Shown here: positions 25,001 to 40,000 of the stretch, in pieces | How the letters are laid out: every line of letters begins with the position of its first letter | Position numbering within the stretch: the stretch's first letter is position 1 | Assembly (NCBI GenBank): GCA_013399875.1 | Contig: VXAZ01000376.1 | Span: forward strand, 187,001 to 251,000 | Direction: 5' to 3' | From: Gymnorhina tibicen | Lineage: Eukaryota; Chordata; Aves; Passeriformes; Artamidae | Length of the DNA: 64,000 nt | Translations under genes and position numbers: made by a program | The notes under the pieces: model-generated | Databases searched by the model: none | Seen by the model: the letters and a program-made list of their open reading frames with translations, nothing else | Told to the model about the DNA's origin: nothing

Positions 25001-28000
25001 TCTTCCACTGAAAACATTTTGAAACTCAGATGATGTGGGAATAAACATCTTTCCAGCTAATTCAAGTGTGTTGATGTGCTCAGAAGGAAGAAGCCATCCA
25101 GGCTCCTTTGGCCAAAAGGATGGCAGCTACAACACAGATTTTAAAAGAAAAAAGAAACAGCATCATCTCCTGCCCCCCCATAAAAAATATATATACAACT
25201 CCTCACTACCACCCATGTTAAAGGTTTTTTTAAAATTGTGAAAATATCTGCTAATAAAGCTGTTTGCAAAACTCTTGGGAAACCCTACAAAATACTATCC
25301 AAAATAGTTTTTAATACCTGTTTTTCTGTCCATAGCATACTGTGCACTATGGAAGCATTTGTATTTGAGCAATGTATTACAATTTGTGATAGAAGTAATA
25401 GGCTCTATGTCTGTCAAAGCTGGTAACGTTTGAGATCCTGAAGTAGGAACTGATGGATATTTGTGGCTATCTTGCTATACTAAAATGTAAAAATAATACT
25501 TGGAAACCACCTTACCTATATTACAGAGAATTCATGTTTGGAATGTAAGAAAAGTTGCCTTTACATTCATTGCATCAAAAAACCCCAAATTTTCTTATCT
25601 GCTCCAAGAAACAGAATCGTCTTGTCACATAAGATTCAAGTCATTCCAGTCAGTATAATATGCACCACTTAACAGTTCAGAGACAATGTTGGCCATGGAG
25701 TAGGTACAAGACCAGTATTTTATCATATATTTCAAGTACATTACCATTTGTTGTGTGCCTTATGAATGGTCATCACAGTCAGAATACTCCTGTAGTTGCA
25801 ACCAGGTTCTGAATATTTGGCATTCATCTTTCTATGTCTTCATTCTCAGATATTTAAAATGGAAGTTATGGTATACGTTATTTTCTTTTTCTAATTTTTT
25901 TAAAGATTGTTCTAAAACTCCTGACAGAAGACACATATTTAAAACTTTTAATTTTTTAATTTAATTTTGGAGTAAGGAATAAAGAGTACTCTGCAGATAG
26001 CCATGCATGTAAAATGTTTCATAGGGCAAAAATAAAACTAAAAGTATACTTTTAAAGGCAAATACGTCATAGCTGCTGCTAGCAGAAAAATTCAGCTATA
26101 ATGAAATGGGGTTTGTGCAACCCCTTTTTTTCGGACATCTGGAATTTTCATCAAAATGGAATTTACTGTTGATTTAAAATGCTATTTTTTATTTCAAAGA
26201 ATGAAAATAAATGGTACAGAATAAAACATAATTGCCTTTCTTTCCTGACCCTTCTAGCGCACTCCAAGAGACCATTTAGCCAATAAACAATTGCTTCCTG
26301 TATTTATTATGTGCCCTACAGTATTGTATTCACCCTATAATGTGGATTTCCTACTACCATCTCTTTTTAGTTACTTCCACCGTTTCCAAAATTTCATCAT
26401 TCATCTGAGAAGAATCAAGGAAGTAAAAATACCTAACAAGAAGAGGTTGGAGGGAATGGAATGAAGGAGCATGAGCAGAGTAGGGTCTGCCCACTGAAGT
26501 ACCCGTCCTTTGAGAACCGGAATGCAACTGACAATCAAAAGAAGTCGGTAGAACCACACATAAAACATAAAATTTATCTTCTGTACATTAATATTGTTCG
26601 AGAACAAAGTAGTACAGGTACTAGTTACCTTACGTCAATGCTGTGACAGATCGTCAAATGTGTCACTGTTTCTTATACTAAAAAATTCCTGTTGTGAAGG
26701 GCAGTGATTTAGCGTAGTTTCTAAGATTCAGTAAATTATACCCTCAGCATTCCCAAATTAAAATCTTCACGTATGAATGTTGGAAAAGACAGGGATTAGT
26801 TTTCTACCTATTTGATATTTAACTTGAGATCTCCTTTTTTGTCCTTCAGGGCTCTCACTCTACACTCTCCAATACCCGTGTTAGAAGAAAAAGAGATCCT
26901 ATATGCACAGGCTTCTTTTTTTTTGGAACACCCTTAACTGTGTACTTAATAAGCACCAGGTAAGCCAAGCACTGCTCAAACACTTGTCTTTCTAGCATTT
27001 GATATCCTTTGAGGGCCTCATTTTGACAGTGATCTTTATTATGGTATTTGGTGTATTGATACTTGAGAAAACATGTATGTACACGCTCTCGTTATTTATG
27101 GTTTAATAATAATAAATTTCATTTCCAGACCAGTTTTATAGAGGATTTCATAGAAATTAAGAACAAGTACTTTAAAGATATTGCAGAGAAAGAGCAAAAT
27201 GAATGCCAGATAGTCTGAACGACTACCTGACCTGGTTGACAGCCTATTTCAAAATGAAAAGACAAGCCTGAGAAAGCATCATTGGATCCATTAAGCCAAG
27301 CTACACTGAGGTCCATACACACACCTCTCTTTGTAGCCAAACTGAATCTTAATAAACACACAGCAGCTACAAGTTTTTAAGAAGAAAAATTATTCTAGAA
27401 AGCTCCCAAATAAAAGCATTTTCAATTTATATAAAATATTTCTATTTCAAACATAAGATTAAACTTCCTTGAATTGATTCTAGATTTCAGAAATGTGAAT
27501 CTATTAAACAAAAAGTTGACAATATGTACAAATATGTTATCTCAAACATTATTTACATGAATCATTTCTTATTATAGGCATATAAAAAAGATTTCACAGG
27601 ACACTGTATTTTAATCAAGGTAAAGTCATACAACCCTATTCAAGCTATACATTACAGCTTATAAGGAAAAGACCTTTCTGTGATAAAAGATACTATCAAG
27701 AACAATTTTGGATTTAATTCCATTCTAATCTACTGGATAGTATGTAAGCATAGTTTGATGGAAACACAGAAGAAAATGGTAGAGCTGAGTCACTTGGAGT
27801 TTGGGGATAAAAGTGGGACTTTTTAAATGTACAGAAAGTCTAATGTCTACTGTTTTTTCCACCTAGACACTACAAAAAGTTTTGTGATTAATAGCACATA
27901 AATACCTGTATTACACCATCATTGCTCTCCAATACCCCCTTATCAAAGCATTTTGTTAAATACTCATGATTTAAAATTTTTGACTGGCATTCATTACGAA

Positions 28001-31000
28001 AAGAAAAAACTTCTGAACAAATTCTTTTCAAATAGATAAGTTAAGAACAGTGACCTTGGACATTAGATAGTGTTGTATTATTGTTGTTTATCAGACTACT
28101 CCTTTTGGGTCAGCAAAGTGATGCTCCAATATGGGACATGATTTTAAGGGGTATTGGAAATTCCATTCAAGGATGGACAGTTGACTACTGCAAATGAAAT
28201 GTAAGCAGACTTTCCTTTGGGATAAAACACACACTCATTTGTATCTCATCACATCAATGTTCAAAGGTTCAGTTTCACAAGAGAACTTTAGCAACTAATG
28301 CAAAATCTACAACTGTAAATTTATGCACACAGCAACAGGAGCCATAGAAGCCAGTATTCTGAATACCTACTATAGAAAATAATAAAGAAAGGGATACTGA
28401 TAAAGCCTCAAACCCAAAAGGATAAAAGTACCTAAATCCAGTCTTCAGGGAAGCATCAGTCTCCGTGCAAGAATTGTAAAAATGAATCCTCTCATTGTGC
28501 TGGCACCTGAGCAGTCATTCAAAATGCACAATTCTTCTTATTTCAGGTAGTTGGGCAGTTAGAACAGCGTTAGGAAGCATGGAAAACTGAGTCCCAGGTT
28601 TCTCTACTGGCTTCCTAAAATACACCCACGAAGTTCTTATCAACAACCCCCTGGTTATTCCTAAGGGAATTTGTCTTTGCTGTTGATGCTGTTCTCTCTC
28701 ACGTAAAATAATTAAATATTGAAAGAACTATTTAATTCACTGAGTTAAACATTAATCAAGAATGGAAAAGTGATACTGATTTTAATCCTTGGTAGTCAGG
28801 TCACAGATCTACAATGGAAGATATTGAAATTCTAGCTAAGAGACCAACCCTTGTTACAGAAAATATCCACTACCAAAGTATAGTAATGTAAAAGAAAGTA
28901 AATTCATCCTCGTCTTACACCATAAAATATTGGGTTTTTTCTATCTTGTGTTTTATTCTCAGTATCTTCACATTTCTTTGTTTCTTTAATTTTTGAGGCA
29001 TTCCATCTCTAGTCATTTAATTATTTTCAGTGTCCTTCTTCATATTTCTCCCAGGCAGCCGTTTAAAAGTAATCTATACTCTCCCTTTAGTATAAGTTAC
29101 ACTTTTTAAGCCAATAGATGAGACTTAGAAACCTGGACAGTCTATTTATCCCTTTTTTCCTCCATATTACCATCTATCATCATGACTAATATGCTTGAGG
29201 AGACTGGTTAATTTCGTAGGGTATAAGTACTTCTATAGTTAAATTCTAGCAATCTGTGTGAAAATTTGTATCATCACAGGAGGAGAAAGACCCAAGTCAG
29301 TGTGCATAGAGGAAGAGTGGGTAGAACTGAGAGCCATTACCCATTGACTTTCACAGCAGAAAGACAGAGTACGGTCAGCAAATAGCCACCACACTGCCAT
29401 CTGAACTTTGACAAAATTATCAAAAATTATAGGAAAAGATGCTTAAGTTATTGTGGTCCTCCACCACATCACAGAAGAAATAGGATAGAAAAACATGAGA
29501 TACCATTATAGGCTGTACTGATTCTGGAGCTCATGAAACTGCCTTCTCAGTAGTATTTAACTCCCTCTTCTTCATTTTCCTTCGAACTTGCTGTTATTGG
29601 CATCCCATGCACAAAGGATTCACAAAAGTTTATCTCCTGTTCCACCAGCAGTAATACTAAACAATGAAATAATAATAATGTATCCTTAGAATAAGCTTCA
29701 AAAAACAGTTAATTATCAAAAACCTTGTAAGTGTATTCTCTATTAAATATTTTAGGATATGAAGCTTAAGTGATATGATTAAGGCTGCAGGTAAGAGTAA
29801 TGTCAGTCATCCTCACAAGAGGTGTGGACCCCAAGCCCTTCTCTTACTTTAGGATAAGTAAGATATCAGAACTTTGTAGGATACTAGAACTTTGCTGTTC
29901 CAAAGTCTGCTGAGCTACACTCCTTGTAGCATCAACTGTTTAAGTAGCCTAATTCCGGTGAAATCAGGGATAACACTGCATGCCAACAGTCTTTGGATTA
30001 AGGCCCAAAAGCGCAGTTCAACACTATGCCTCTAGCACGTTTCCAAATATTGGAACTGCTCTACTGCCAGTGGAAGCAGTCTGTGCACTGTTCCTCAGTC
30101 ACAAACTCACCCAGCAAGTACAATACTCAAAATGGCTAAGAGGATGCTCTGATTAACCTACTTAAATTAAGGATAAAATAAGCTGGCAGTTTACCTTTAG
30201 CACCTTTACAGGTGTCTGGATATTCCCATCTCTGAAAATTCTCAGTACTTATGTCTTCAACACACAGGGAAAGAAAGGTAAGCAACTGTCTACTTTTTAA
30301 TAAAAGACCAAACTAACCTTGACATCTATAGATTCTCAATGAAGTCAAGGAGTACAAAGTACATCAGCCCAAAAAGCTAAGTCTTGATGGGAAATTCCAG
30401 ATCATCTTTGGACTTCCTCAGCAGCAAAGTGCCAACTGTCCTTAATTAGGTGTGTTGAGTTCTGTGAGGACACAACGTAGCTCGTTTCCCTGTATCTCAT
30501 CATGGTCTAAGTAAATGAATTATCACGATCTACTGATCAGGAAGGCTTTAAAAGTTTCTAAAAAGTGGCAAGCAAGTTAAACATGATATTTTGCCTGCAT
30601 ACTTACTAGTTAGGAAAGAATATATTCCACAAATAAAACACTTGGAAGCTGAGATTTTTTTTTTAATATCATTTTCTGTTTAATGAAATTCTAAATCTAT
30701 GAAAGGAAAAAATAAAGACTCGTGAAAGTTAAATGCCAGATTACTTATGTGGTGGTTTAGGCCAATAAGCAGTTTTACTGATAAAATAATTCTACATTTT
30801 TTAAAACTCGGATAACACAATGGTAGGTCTAACTTTGTTCCTTACCCAGATACTAGGAAATGTGCCATATGTTCACTTGGGAAATCCTACTGTTAGGCCT
30901 GGTATGGACACATACGAAAACTGGCACTGACCACACACAAACTGCGCATTTGAGGATGAGTAAGACAGAGGAAAAAACCAAACAAATTAGACAAGGGAAA

Positions 31001-34000
31001 TAGGAAAATTATAATTTGGAAGTCTTTTGTTATTTATTATGATAGACTGTACCACAACAGTACTAATTCTTGAAATGAATCAGTAAGTATGCCTCGCAAC
31101 TGGGTATACCTCCCAGTATAATTATTTTTAAGATATCTTTAAGATTAATAACTTTGACTTACTGGTTAATTTCCTTAGCTCAATATAGATTATGGCTTCT
31201 CAAACGTTTCTGTGGAATTCTTTTTAATACATTAGCTGAAAGGCAATATGGGAAATTTTATCTAAATATGACAAGGCATAGAATACTTGAAAATAATTAC
31301 ATAAAATGTATAATTTTAATTTTTTCCCTTATCTTTTTCCTTCTGAATATTACACAATATATACAATTTGCTTGATCTGCAATAAAACTCCAGTGTCTTG
31401 CTCTACCTCACTTGCCAGTTCTGGGCATTTCTAACTATTCCTTGCTTAGGGAAGTCTGTGCTTAAAAATGAAGATGTTACTGATTTTAGGCAAATTCAGA
31501 GGTTGAATTTAGATTGTTTGACCTTAATAACAAAGACACTGAGATTCATCCCACCTAAATTTAGATGACTAAGGAGTGCAGTTTAGAAAGCTAGCCACCT
31601 TTTTCTTCCTGTATAATTAATAGTAAGAAAGAGGAACATGTAGGGGGAAAAATCATATGATCCAAAATTGCATGAGCACCCAAAAATAGGTTTAATGAAG
31701 TGTTCTTATGCTTGTCTAATTACTTTATTTATGAGGTAGAAATATAAATCTGTGGTTACATTTCTATTGCTAGACCTGAGAACACTTTCCAGTTCCTGCT
31801 TTAGCTGTGTTCTGACGCCATGTCTGAAAAAAATCCAGGTGTGTGCATTCTCTCCCTTTTTCCAACTCATGCATTTTCCCTACATATAACAAAGGTATTT
31901 TAGGGATCTTCATGGTCTCTAGCAAAACTCCTATTAATCGTAGATGTCATATATAAAAAAGAAGCCTTCAAATCCAGGGATATGGGGTTTTTAAACCACT
32001 ATCCTGACCTAAGACATAATTTATATAAAGAGCCACTGAGGCAGAAATTGCATTTGGCAAACAAGAGAAACCAACCTATTTTTCTAATTAATGTACATAT
32101 CAATTCTTCAACCTGCAAGAGCATGATTCTATTTTGTACTAAAATAATTCATACATGCTATTATTTTTTTTTTCATTTCTGCAGGACTGGTCAGCTTCCT
32201 ACAGGAGAAATACGTCTCCACAAAATAAATTTCTGGAAGCTCTGGGTCAAATGATGATCCCATAATCAGTTCTCTGCTTTCCTCAGAGTTCTGATAGTTT
32301 ACTGAAATGGCTAGATATCCTAACCTTTTAGTATGAATATATACATTTGTCCATGTCCATACATGTAGTGTATAATACATAAATAATATTTCTGAAAGTA
32401 TTAAAGGAGTAATATTAAGGAGGAAGAATGAGAGCTACAAAAGGTCAAAATGAGACTTCATTCCCCTGGCTAAAGGAATAGCTCCTTTACCCAACAGGAA
32501 CATCAAGTTTTTTATACACTGGTTGAAGAAGTAGAGAAGTACGTGTAATACACATGGATACAAAAGGCTCAATATTCAGTAGATGCTGCACCTTGTAGAA
32601 CGTGTGGTTTAGAATAGTATATTTCAACCAATTTTACCTTCAGCTGACTTAAAATCAATTGATATTTCCTTGCACCTCATTATAGTACATGAATCCTGCT
32701 TTATGCCTCATTTGCAGTTTGGGATGGTTCACCAATGAGATGTGTCTCACTAGACAAGAACTGCTGGCGTAGAACAGAGATTTGATTGATTTTTGAAACA
32801 GTGCACTGAAAACCTCATCTGCTACAAAAGAGATTTCTGTTCTTCTCACTTTCATAAAAGGTGATCATTTTTCACCCTTCAAAAACACAAAAGGTGATTT
32901 AAAATACTACTAACAAAGTATTATGCATGATTAATAATGTAAAATACTAATAACAGAACATGAAAATACACTCACTAAGTTTCCTGATACCTGTCTTTCC
33001 TCTCCACGTCAGGATGAGGTATTCAAAGTGCAAGTTGATTTCTTCAGTGCTCACAGGCAGTTTGTACTTATATCCCTTATTCTCCAAGTTACAGAAAGTT
33101 AAGCAGTAAGCAAAAAATAAATCCTACGACAGTCCAGCAATGATTATCAACTACGTAAATGGTCCCAGCACAGAAATTATTCCAATATACACATTCAGAT
33201 AAAGAGATAATGTTTTCTTCGTGAAAGACACAGTTACTGCAATTATGACATCCTTTAGACAAGTGCTTTTTTGGTGAGCAGGCTGATTGTAAAATTCCTT
33301 GTTATGTAAAGAAAGTAACAATTACATTGATCTTGAAATCCAAGGTGGTTACACATTGCAGAAACTGGCTCTCATTTACAATGAATTTGGGAGTTTAATT
33401 AATTTTAGAAATTACTTTTATTCACTTGGAAAATATCTTGAGATTTATTGCTGTTATCTCTACTTTGAGATGATTGATTTGGTTCTTAAAGGTCCAAACT
33501 TGTGTTGGGTGTCAATGTGTCCAGGTGATCTGTGATGGAAACAAAGACTAATATATGTGCAAACTAAAAGATAGATCACTGTCCAAATGACAGTAAGATT
33601 AAGATCAGTCTTTTCATTTAGTTTAACAGAAGCTATGACAACACATCTATGCACTAGATTGTTTATTAATTTTTGCTGTTCAGTACACTGATATAAAATT
33701 TGAGCCTTCCATATCTTGGGGATGAGTTCAAAGAGACTAATTTATCTTCCTTTCATGTCATTATGAGATTTACAGTCTCCTGGGTTGCTCCTATATTCAG
33801 CTGATTGGAATACCAGAAGAATATTTTCCTGATGATCACACACTTCTGGAATTTATTTCCTTTGATAGTGTCATGGAGCCTGGGTTTTAGAAGCATTAAG
33901 GCTGTGTAAATATTTTACTTTGGAAAGATTTCCATTTAATACAGGAGTTCTATTTTAGTGGAATAAAGGCAGCACTGGCCACTTGGGAAGGGAGTTAGGG

Positions 34001-37000
34001 TTAATTTCATAATTGATTGTTGTAACTGTAAAGGCTTCATGATACTTGGTGACATACCACAGAATAAATTTCTAAATTAATCTCATTTTCAGAGAGGAAA
34101 AAAAATGCTTCTGAAAGAAAAATCTCTATGCCATATACAGAGTGAAATTTAAAATTCCTATCTTGAGTGAAATCTCCTGGTTTGGTTAGCTTCAGCAGCC
34201 TTAACGCCAAAAACTGACAGCTTTTGGGAATATCTATCAAAAGGACACAAACATTCTTATAAATGCTCTTAATTACTTGAAGGAGGAGCAAAGAAGTAAA
34301 GTAGGTAAAAATGATCCAGGTCTATGTTAGTGCATCAGTCATTACTCCAATGCAGTTTATCACTATCCAAAAAAAATTTTTTGAGAGATAGAGACACTAT
34401 TACTACTGCACGTTATATCCAAAGCTCCAGAGTTTGGTTTGAGTCCCACCTACAAAATATTCCTATCTTTTCCATTATTTAAGTGACATATCTTCCTCTT
34501 TTCCTTCTTACTCTGGTTCTCAGGGTCTTTATAATTGATATTCTAATTTTGGAAAAAATGTCTGCATTTAAAAAATCTGCTGAGTAGAAATTAAATTATT
34601 CTTTACTTTAATTTTACTTTATTCAGAAGATCAAATTTCTTGCTTCAAATATTGATATATATTTTGTAAATAAAAGTCAATTCTTCAGTCTTCATTGTAT
34701 GTACTTGAGACACAAGAAGCACCCAAAATATACATTGTTTTATAAGAAATGTATATCCAAGTTAAATTTGGTTTCTTTCAAGAATAACTTTTTGTTCTAG
34801 ACTCTGTTAATAAATGGTCCAGGAAAATGAATCACTACACGTCCATTTTAGGAATGAAATGCAATTATCTCATCCTAGTGAGGAGGTGGAATTACTGAAC
34901 TAACCTTTGAGTTGTCAAATTTCTTATATTCAAGGGTTGAGATTGTTGAACTAATTGTGATTCCTCTTCTAGCTTAAACATTTTACACAGTTCTAACTTC
35001 AGCATAAAGATACAACTGAAGCAGGTCATTTTTTGTCAGCCCAGCACCAGCTAGAGTCAAAAAGTTTCAATTAAAATTAATCTACCTCTTGGAAAAAAAA
35101 ATTGGGTTTGTGCACTGATTTGGAACTTTAGAATGCAATGTCTTTCTGAAGCTTCCCAATTTATTTGGCATTATAAAGCAAATCAGATGTTTTTTGCTTT
35201 AATCTCCTCTGCCTTGCTAGGTATTTTTAAAATTTTTTAAGTGATCATCAAGAACTCATTTAAAGTCCAGCATTTTCACAAAGTCATTACAAATGTAACT
35301 TCTTGCAGCTAAAATGCATTTCTTCCTATCACAACATTACCATAAAAACTCTTGACCTTGCCACTTTCTTTTTACAAAGAAAATGGGGTTTCTGCAGAAA
35401 AGTTCATGGTTCATCCTATTACAAGCTGCATAATAGAAACTTGCTTAGGCAGATAAATTACATCTAGGGACCAATTCAAGCATATAACACCAGCTGACAA
35501 AACACTGGACCAGAAATTTGGAAAACTGTGTTTGGAGCAACTTAACCTCTTGATATTCTATGAAGATGATACACTGACTGAGGTCCCTGATAGCATTTTC
35601 AGGAAGCTCAGTGCTGCAGAACCAGGCACTTGCTGATGTCATTTTCTAAAAACACCAGGGCATGATTACAGGGCACAGTGTTGCATAGTGCAGGAAGTCA
35701 GAACAAGTTCCATGTATACACAACCCACTGGATATCATATACAGATATTACCTTGGATTTTAAAACTCCGTTTTAAGTCACTGACTTCAGGTCACCTACA
35801 TTTTCTACTTAACTTGAAATGACATTGTACTGCACTAATTTTCTGAAACTATTCCCTTAAAATGTCTGTGGCTGTCTTCATTCTGGTTCATATGGAATGT
35901 AGAGAGCTCTGTTTTTTTCTGAAAGGCACAAAAAGGATTTTTCAAAGCTTCAGAGAGAAGTGTCCAATTAGTTCACAAAACTGAAAGGACACTTAGGAAT
36001 GGTTGCAGAATTATTGGTTGTAAAGTGAGGAAAAGAAGTAAACCACATCAAGGGAAAAGTAAAAGAGGTGGCTTAGAGAAGAAAAGAATGTCTGTCTTAA
36101 GGTGAAAAAAGATCATAGGTATATCTTTGAAAGCACTTTCAATGTCTAACCAGCATTTGGTTTTGTTTCTCACACCAGTGAGAAAGAGATGGTGATACAC
36201 AAAAGAAATGAGGTAATAAAACAATTAACTAAATAATTCTATAAGGACATTCCAGAGTAGGCAAAGGGATGAAAGGATTTGTCTTGAAGAAGGGGCAGAA
36301 AAAGAAACAGAATAATCATGGTAAATACAAGGTAGAAAAGAAAAACGTATTGCTTAATAAGGTAACTTTGAATTACAAAAATATGGTCCTATTACATTTA
36401 TTTCTGTTACATTCTTTCTCAGATCTGACTTAATAAAATAGATTGACAGTTACTAAAATTTTTAATCTTACCATGTAAAAGATAAGTGACAGCTAAATTG
36501 CACTGCAGAAGTGATTTCTTCATCATTTGTGACTTCTAGAGACACAAAGGAAAAGCCAAAGAACTTGCACCAGTAACAACTATGCAGTCTCATTTTTTTA
36601 TTTTATTTCAGTCTATATAGCTATGGTAGAAAGTATGAAAACAAAAAGCCATTCATTGAATTGCTTACTGCAGATCCCAGAATCACCTGGCTGCTAGAAA
36701 CAATAAACTTGATTTAGCAGAGTTCTTTACCAAATGTTAGAAATTTCCCTCAGCTACATTCCACAGATGTATCTTATTCACCTTTACACACTATTTTTTT
36801 TTAAATATTAAATTTTTAAAAATCTGTTATCTATACTTCTTAAGAGAACTTAGCCTCCAAAGAACAGAGGACAGTACAATTAAGGATTATGAGCACACAA
36901 GTGAGCTCTAACACTCAAATTTATGCAAGGTCAACAAAACTGCATTTCAAGACCTGCTCAACCCAGAAAGGTATTGGCCTCATTAATTTTAAAAAATAAT

Positions 37001-40000
37001 TCATAAATGCTGCTACCCTGAATTTTTTCTGATATTGCTTTTTTACAGGATCCGTTTAGTTAAAAGCAAAACTACATTTAGTGTCATAAATGTTAGCTGC
37101 AGTCAGTACTTAACAAAAATGTTTAATAGTCTGATACAGATTATATCTGTGCTTATAGATTTAGGTTATTAGCAGTCTTTTAGCACAGGTAAAGACATAG
37201 CTGTGCTATACAGAAATGTAGCACCGCAATGGAAGGCCAAACTCCCCTTCAAAGATAACAAATATCAGCACTGAATATCCAGACTTTCCTGAGCTTAGGA
37301 CTGAGAAAAGTCAAATAATAAATGATAGCTTTCAATAAGCAGCATGCAACAGATGTCAATTGAGAAAAAAATAATGTAATCAGTAACAGTAAGCAAAGTA
37401 AAAACATCATGTTGTAATGGAATCATTTTTGAAAAGGCTCTCTACTGCAAACTGTGAAAATGAAATTCCCTAAAATCAACATGTAACTAGCTCACTGCAA
37501 AGAATGATTGCAGCTGAGTTAACATTGTCACTTAAAGCTGGAATTAAATATTTTTGTTACGTTCTTAATTAAAACACTCTAGTGTTTAAAGAGAAACATG
37601 GCAGTTTATGCTGTTTATTAAGGTAGGTTAGTTCTGCTACAGTTACAGAATTTTCCTCTTCTCTTTCTCTCTTTTCCAAACAGATTATCTTTCTCAAAAA
37701 AAAAGGATCCAAAATTGTAGCTAACATTGGTCAGAGGCCCAATGCTACTCGATACAGGTTCTACAGCTAGATAAAGACTGACCTTAAAATAATAATGAAA
37801 GTCATCTTTTAATAAAACATAATCAGTTAGAGAAAATAAAAGGGGAGGAAGGGAAGCAATGCAAAACTCAGAAAAACCACACTGAAGTCACAATGTGGTT
37901 GCACATCCTGAACGTCGTGTCAGAGTTGACTCTGTTCATGTGAGCAGGAGATCCACAAAACCAGTATCAGGAGACAAAGAACTGGACAAAGAGTTTCATT
38001 TCTCAGAAAATAGACAGTTCTGCAAAGGTAATGGAGAGAAAAAAGATCCATCTCTTTTCCAGAAATTAGAACAGAATGTGTATGCTACAACCCATTGCAA
38101 CCTAATAATTACAGGTAGAAACAAAGTGTACCCACCCGCTATAGGTAGTCTGGACTGTTAATAGACAATGTAAATATCATTCAGGAACTCCTTACCGAGA
38201 CCTTGCATTACAAGTGATATCAAAATCCTTACTCATCTTCATAAGCAGGTGTAGTTTAATGCTTGTCATAAGTGTCTAATTATTTCATTAAAATTACTGC
38301 CTTAAAGGATTTCTGACTTTCTTGGACCCAAGGTACTTCTTCTCAATAATTAAATACTGCACTTTCTCTGGCTTTCTTCCCATAAATTTCTATTGCTTCC
38401 TCTGGCCATAGTTATTATTAAATTATTTTTTAATGTCATTTGAGATTGAGACAGCAGATAAACTTAACTTCAGTTTCTACCTGAAAACCGGAACAGCCAT
38501 GAAATGCGGATCCGCACCCTTAATCCTATGTGTAGATGAATTAAATAATTAAACGAGCAGTTCTGTGAAGAAAAAAACTAATTAATTTGTTCTAAACTAT
38601 TATCTCAAGAATCATAGAAAACATATAATGAAATGAAAGTACAAAGAAACAAAGCAAAACTGCTGAGACTAGTTTTCAGATTGACATTGGTTTTACTTTA
38701 AAGGTCTAAGGACTATTAAAGTGGTAAAAAATGCTGGAATGAGAGTAGGAAGACGAATATAAAACCTTATTCAGATGCAGTTCAACTGCTGCAAAACTTA
38801 AATCTTTAGTTAATACATTAAAAATACTGTAGGGTACATCTAAACCCCTTGGCACCCTGTTCTAGTGCCAGGGAAAGTCACTGAGAGGTCTTTGCAGTCA
38901 TGCATGGAAAATAATAGTGATTCAATTTTAAACTCAACCTGCAAAATTCTTGTATGGAATATTAGATTCACTCATTAAGTGCAAGAATATGATTATGCTT
39001 TTCAACAATTGCGGGGGTTTTGCTACTGTGGTGGTCAACAGAGTTAAAAGAAATTATATAATTTTTTATGTCTTACATAAAGAATTCTGAAAGGTTTAGA
39101 GACCCAGTTGTCTGAGCATGGACAAATCTGCACACAGCTTTATCAGTCTGACTCTTGAATACTGACACACTTACTTTAAATACCGACTTTACACAATTAT
39201 TTTAATATTTCTCACTGTCTATAAATGTGTCAGCAGGTAAAAAAATAGGCAAAAGCATTAAAACACCTCTATTTTACTTGAAAATCAGGTAAAATACTTT
39301 GCTTTCAAATATGCTCAGTCTCCACAGGTCCAAGTAAAGGGGTTTTAACACATCTGGCCTAGAAATCTATCAACTCAGGTACTCAGAAAGAGAAATAATC
39401 AAAATCAGAGGCTGCACTACATTGATGTGCCATAAGTGTTGCAGCAGAAAAATAGTGATAATTTCAAGAAATGGGCAGTTTTCAGCCTTTCCAAAAGAAG
39501 TATAATTGACTGACTTTAATGTTACACTGCTATATTTTAAATTGCAATAAACTACCATCAGTGCTGTTCTCAGTGTCAGTTGTTCATGATCCAGCAATTA
39601 AAGAAGAATAATTTTAAAAAGACATAAACATGAAACAGATGGACACACATTTTCATTTTTTAATTCATGCTGCTCTTTCATGTTTCCTGTCTCACTTATG
39701 CCTGCTTTTTCCTCCCTACTCCTTTTCTCTCTTGTTTTGGTCTCTTTTTTCCTCTCTTTTCACACCCTGACATTCCCAACTGCAGTCCCAAAAGACAGAT
39801 CCTACGCTGCCAACTCATACTGGCATTCCTCCCAAGAATGGAAGGAAAGGAACACAGGAAACCACTTTCATGCTACTGCCATTGGTAACACAATAGAATA
39901 AAGCCTTTATATGTGGGAAGCATATGTATACATTTCATAAAGAATACATGCACAAATCCTTCATCTTCAGAACCAAGTAGCCCCAGCACTCTTGTTTGCA

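Noticed and set aside
37895..38161. 88-codon plus-strand frame with protein-like composition
   Set aside because: No recognisable family, no convincing acceptor/donor pair and wrong strand for RIMS2; not enough to call a gene.
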